From Cytidiella melzeri (lineage: Eukaryota > Basidiomycota > Agaricomycetes > Polyporales > Irpicaceae): a stretch of DNA of 42,785 nucleotides. Under the pieces are notes generated by a model. That model worked only from the letters and a program-made list of their open reading frames with translations. It ran no database searches and was not told the DNA's origin. Made by a program: the position numbers and the translations under genes. The DNA is taken from positions 1 through 42,785 of the forward strand of contig JABYQR010000369.1 of the NCBI GenBank assembly GCA_022592445.1, read 5' to 3'. Shown here piece by piece: positions 41,115 to 42,785 of this stretch (its first letter is position 1; each line of letters starts with the position of its first letter).

Positions 41115-42785
41115 ATGAGCTCTGATCTCGCTGATCAAGCTCAACTTCGTCGCTCCACTAGAGAGCGTCACCAAACCAACTTCCTCAGGGGTACTAGAGC
41201 TCAACCCCGCCAAAGAACAACCACCACTCGCAGGACAACTCCCATCTTCACTCCTACTCCTTCTCCTGCTCCTACTACACTTCCTCCCTCGATGTCTGCC
41301 ACCACTATCACAAAAACCGATGCTCCCTCAGCTGGACCATCCAACTCTAACGTCCCTGACGTCGACCCCCAACCCAGTAACAACGACAACCACTCTTCTA
41401 GCTCTGAGGATCGTGAGGCAATCCCAGGTGCTCGTCATGTCTCTGCTCCTCCTGCTGATCGCCGTCGCACCCCCTTCGATACTCTTCGCGATGATGATCG
41501 TCGTCGTCACCCTCATGGAGGAGACGATGACAGTGATGACGACCGTATGGATGAGGATGAGAGGCCTCGTCGACGACGTGAGAAACGTCCTGCTCGCCGT
41601 CCAACGACTCCGCCTCCTCCGGGCAGCTCTCCTGGTGGCTCGCCTCCTCCTCCTCCGCCTAGCTCCATAGGCACTAGGTCGACACGCGAAGTGTCACAAC
41701 TTCTGTCTGTGCCACCTGGCCACAACAACAACTTTACTATGTCGCTCAGCGACATTAACAAAGCCTTCTCTGATGTTGGCAAACTTACTGGGGCTGACAC
41801 TTGGCCGATGTGGAAGTTCCGCGTCGAGACCGCCATGTCTACTATACTGGAGTTCCACACACTCCGAGGTGGTCTGACCGTACCTCAAGAGGTTACGCGG
41901 GCTGTCTTCAACGTCCTGACCGGTCATATCTCTGACTTGGTCATGGCTAACTATCTCAACGAGTACAAGCCCCACGTACTCATGGACAAGCTGCGTGAAC
42001 GTTACGATCCGAAGACCACTGTGTCTGACGCGAACGAAATTTACCAGTTGTTCCACCTTCGTCGTCCTATCTACGAGATGGACAAGCTGCTCGATGACGC
42101 CACCAATATCCGCAGCAAGCTTATCGCTGCTGGTGTCGACATCCCCGACCATATCTTCTACGCTGCCATCGTCGGGATTATCCCTCCTGCCTACGCCGCC
42201 ACACGTCAGAACTACGAGGTCGGCGTGCGTTCTTCTACTCCGGCTGGAGAGAAGTTCCGGTACAGGCCTAACGCACTCATCGCTGAGCTTCGTCGCGAGT
42301 TCACCAACTGGCGACTCACGCACCCCCCAAAGACTTCCGAGTCCAAGGGGCCTACCACTTTCGTCCCTAAGGACAAAGCTCACGCTCCTTCGGCTTCGCA
42401 CGCCAAGGGCAAGGCCGCGGTCGAACGCTCGACCAAAACCACCACTACTGCTCGCGCGGCTGCAGCCCCCTACTCGTCGAGCAAGCCCTCCACTTCTGGT
42501 CAGGGCAACTGCTTCAACTGTGGTCAGCCTGGCCACATGACGCCGACTTGCCCTCTGCCCTGGACTGAGAAGTCCAAAGCTGCGATGAAAAAGAAGGGCA
42601 TCACTCGCAAATCCACTGCCGCCGCCGCTCAAGGCAAGAAGAAAGAGTCCGCCGCTGCCGGCTCTTCCACTGCTACTGGCTTCATGGCCAACGTCACTGC
42701 CGCTGCTGACTCGGACGAAGAGGTCCTCGAGAACCCTCACCCAAGCGCGTGGGTGAAGTCTCTTTCCAACTCGGACGTCACGATG
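41115..42785 (+). CDS. gag: Copia Gag start (N-terminal part of Gag-Pol), runs off window
   Basis: The frame is open from ATG 41115 to the last base, 557 codons without a stop. Residues 1-195 are Arg/Pro/Ser/Asp-rich and disordered, with poly-Pro near 185. A UBN2-type copia Gag domain follows at about 210-390 (LTGADTWPMWKFRVETAMST, VLTGHISDLVMANYLNEYKP, LMDKLRERYDPKTTVSDANE, IIPPAYAATRQNYE). A CCHC knuckle (CFNCGQPGHMTPTC) lies at about 469-482, then a Lys/Ala-rich linker leading toward the protease. No frame damage is visible, unlike the copia at 24-35 kb, so this may be a young copy. Confidence 0.85.
   Translation, partial: MSSDLADQAQLRRSTRERHQTNFLRGTRAQPRQRTTTTRRTTPIFTPTPSPAPTTLPPSMSATTITKTDAPSAGPSNSNVPDVDPQPSNNDNHSSSSEDREAIPGARHVSAPPADRRRTPFDTLRDDDRRRHPHGGDDDSDDDRMDEDERPRRRREKRPARRPTTPPPPGSSPGGSPPPPPPSSIGTRSTREVSQLLSVPPGHNNNFTMSLSDINKAFSDVGKLTGADTWPMWKFRVETAMSTILEFHTLRGGLTVPQEVTRAVFNVLTGHISDLVMANYLNEYKPHVLMDKLRERYDPKTTVSDANEIYQLFHLRRPIYEMDKLLDDATNIRSKLIAAGVDIPDHIFYAAIVGIIPPAYAATRQNYEVGVRSSTPAGEKFRYRPNALIAELRREFTNWRLTHPPKTSESKGPTTFVPKDKAHAPSASHAKGKAAVERSTKTTTTARAAAAPYSSSKPSTSGQGNCFNCGQPGHMTPTCPLPWTEKSKAAMKKKGITRKSTAAAAQGKKKESAAAGSSTATGFMANVTAAADSDEEVLENPHPSAWVKSLSNSDVTM

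Noticed and set aside
41694..42740. 348-codon minus-strand open frame
   Set aside because: Exactly antisense to the copia Gag frame, which has recognisable domains. GC-rich codons on the plus strand create the shadow.
1..42785. CRISPR array, rRNA, bacterial-type operons
   Set aside because: No regularly spaced repeats of CRISPR type, no rRNA-like sequence, and gene structure is intron-rich and fungal.

Overview
The window reads as nuclear DNA of a filamentous basidiomycete, most likely an Agaricomycete. Evidence: many 50-75 bp GT-AG introns, Plavaka-type DNA transposons, chromovirus gypsy elements, an F-box/leucine-rich protein, and orthologues of fungal MRH4, TOM6 and GID1/VID30. About 7 kb of ordinary cellular genes sits between much larger repeat-rich tracts. 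I saw no tRNA, rRNA or CRISPR array.

Left part (1-10.9 kb). A gypsy LTR copy (1-559) is followed by gene-poor DNA with one possible small secreted protein (about 1956-2483, minus). Then comes a complete two-gene Plavaka-type DNA transposon (about 3404-10873) with 17-bp perfect terminal inverted repeats. Its ten-exon transposase gene carries three in-frame stops. Its eight-exon partner gene is open throughout (449 aa).

Cellular gene island (11.6-18.0 kb). A weak spliced minus-strand gene model (11594-11906) is followed by MRH4 (minus, three exons, 678 aa) and TOM6 (plus, 75 aa), which diverge from a 279-bp shared promoter. GID1/RanBPM (minus, seven exons including a 15-nt micro-exon, 809 aa) converges on TOM6.

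Middle (18-24 kb). This is A+T-rich and gene-poor, with a second small secreted protein gene (20848-21369, minus), direct and tandem repeats, and a decayed coding remnant.

Nested retrotransposons (24.4-35.6 kb). A decayed copia element is interrupted by a full-length gypsy chromovirus (26586-34266). The gypsy copy has 5-bp target duplications, LTRs differing at about six positions, gag, protease, reverse transcriptase, RNase H, integrase and a chromodomain. The copia is also interrupted by what looks like a solo LTR of a related gypsy family. The gypsy has a predicted Tf1-type self-priming site. It also has an unusual leader: about 1,160 nt with no ATG in any frame, yet containing a 209-codon coding-like frame. 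Gag and pol overlap in -1 register at a T6 run.

Right part (35.6-42.8 kb). A copia fragment, a dead Tc1-like element with TIRs and TA duplication (36355-37959), an F-box gene (38610-40007, minus) with an (AG)21 tract upstream, and the LTR plus intact Gag start of a second copia element running off the right edge.

Several broken elements carry changes that look like C:G to T:A transitions (Trp or CGA codons to stops; both catalytic Asp of a copia RT to Asn), consistent with deamination-type decay of repeats. The youngest gypsy copy instead shows only single-base losses.
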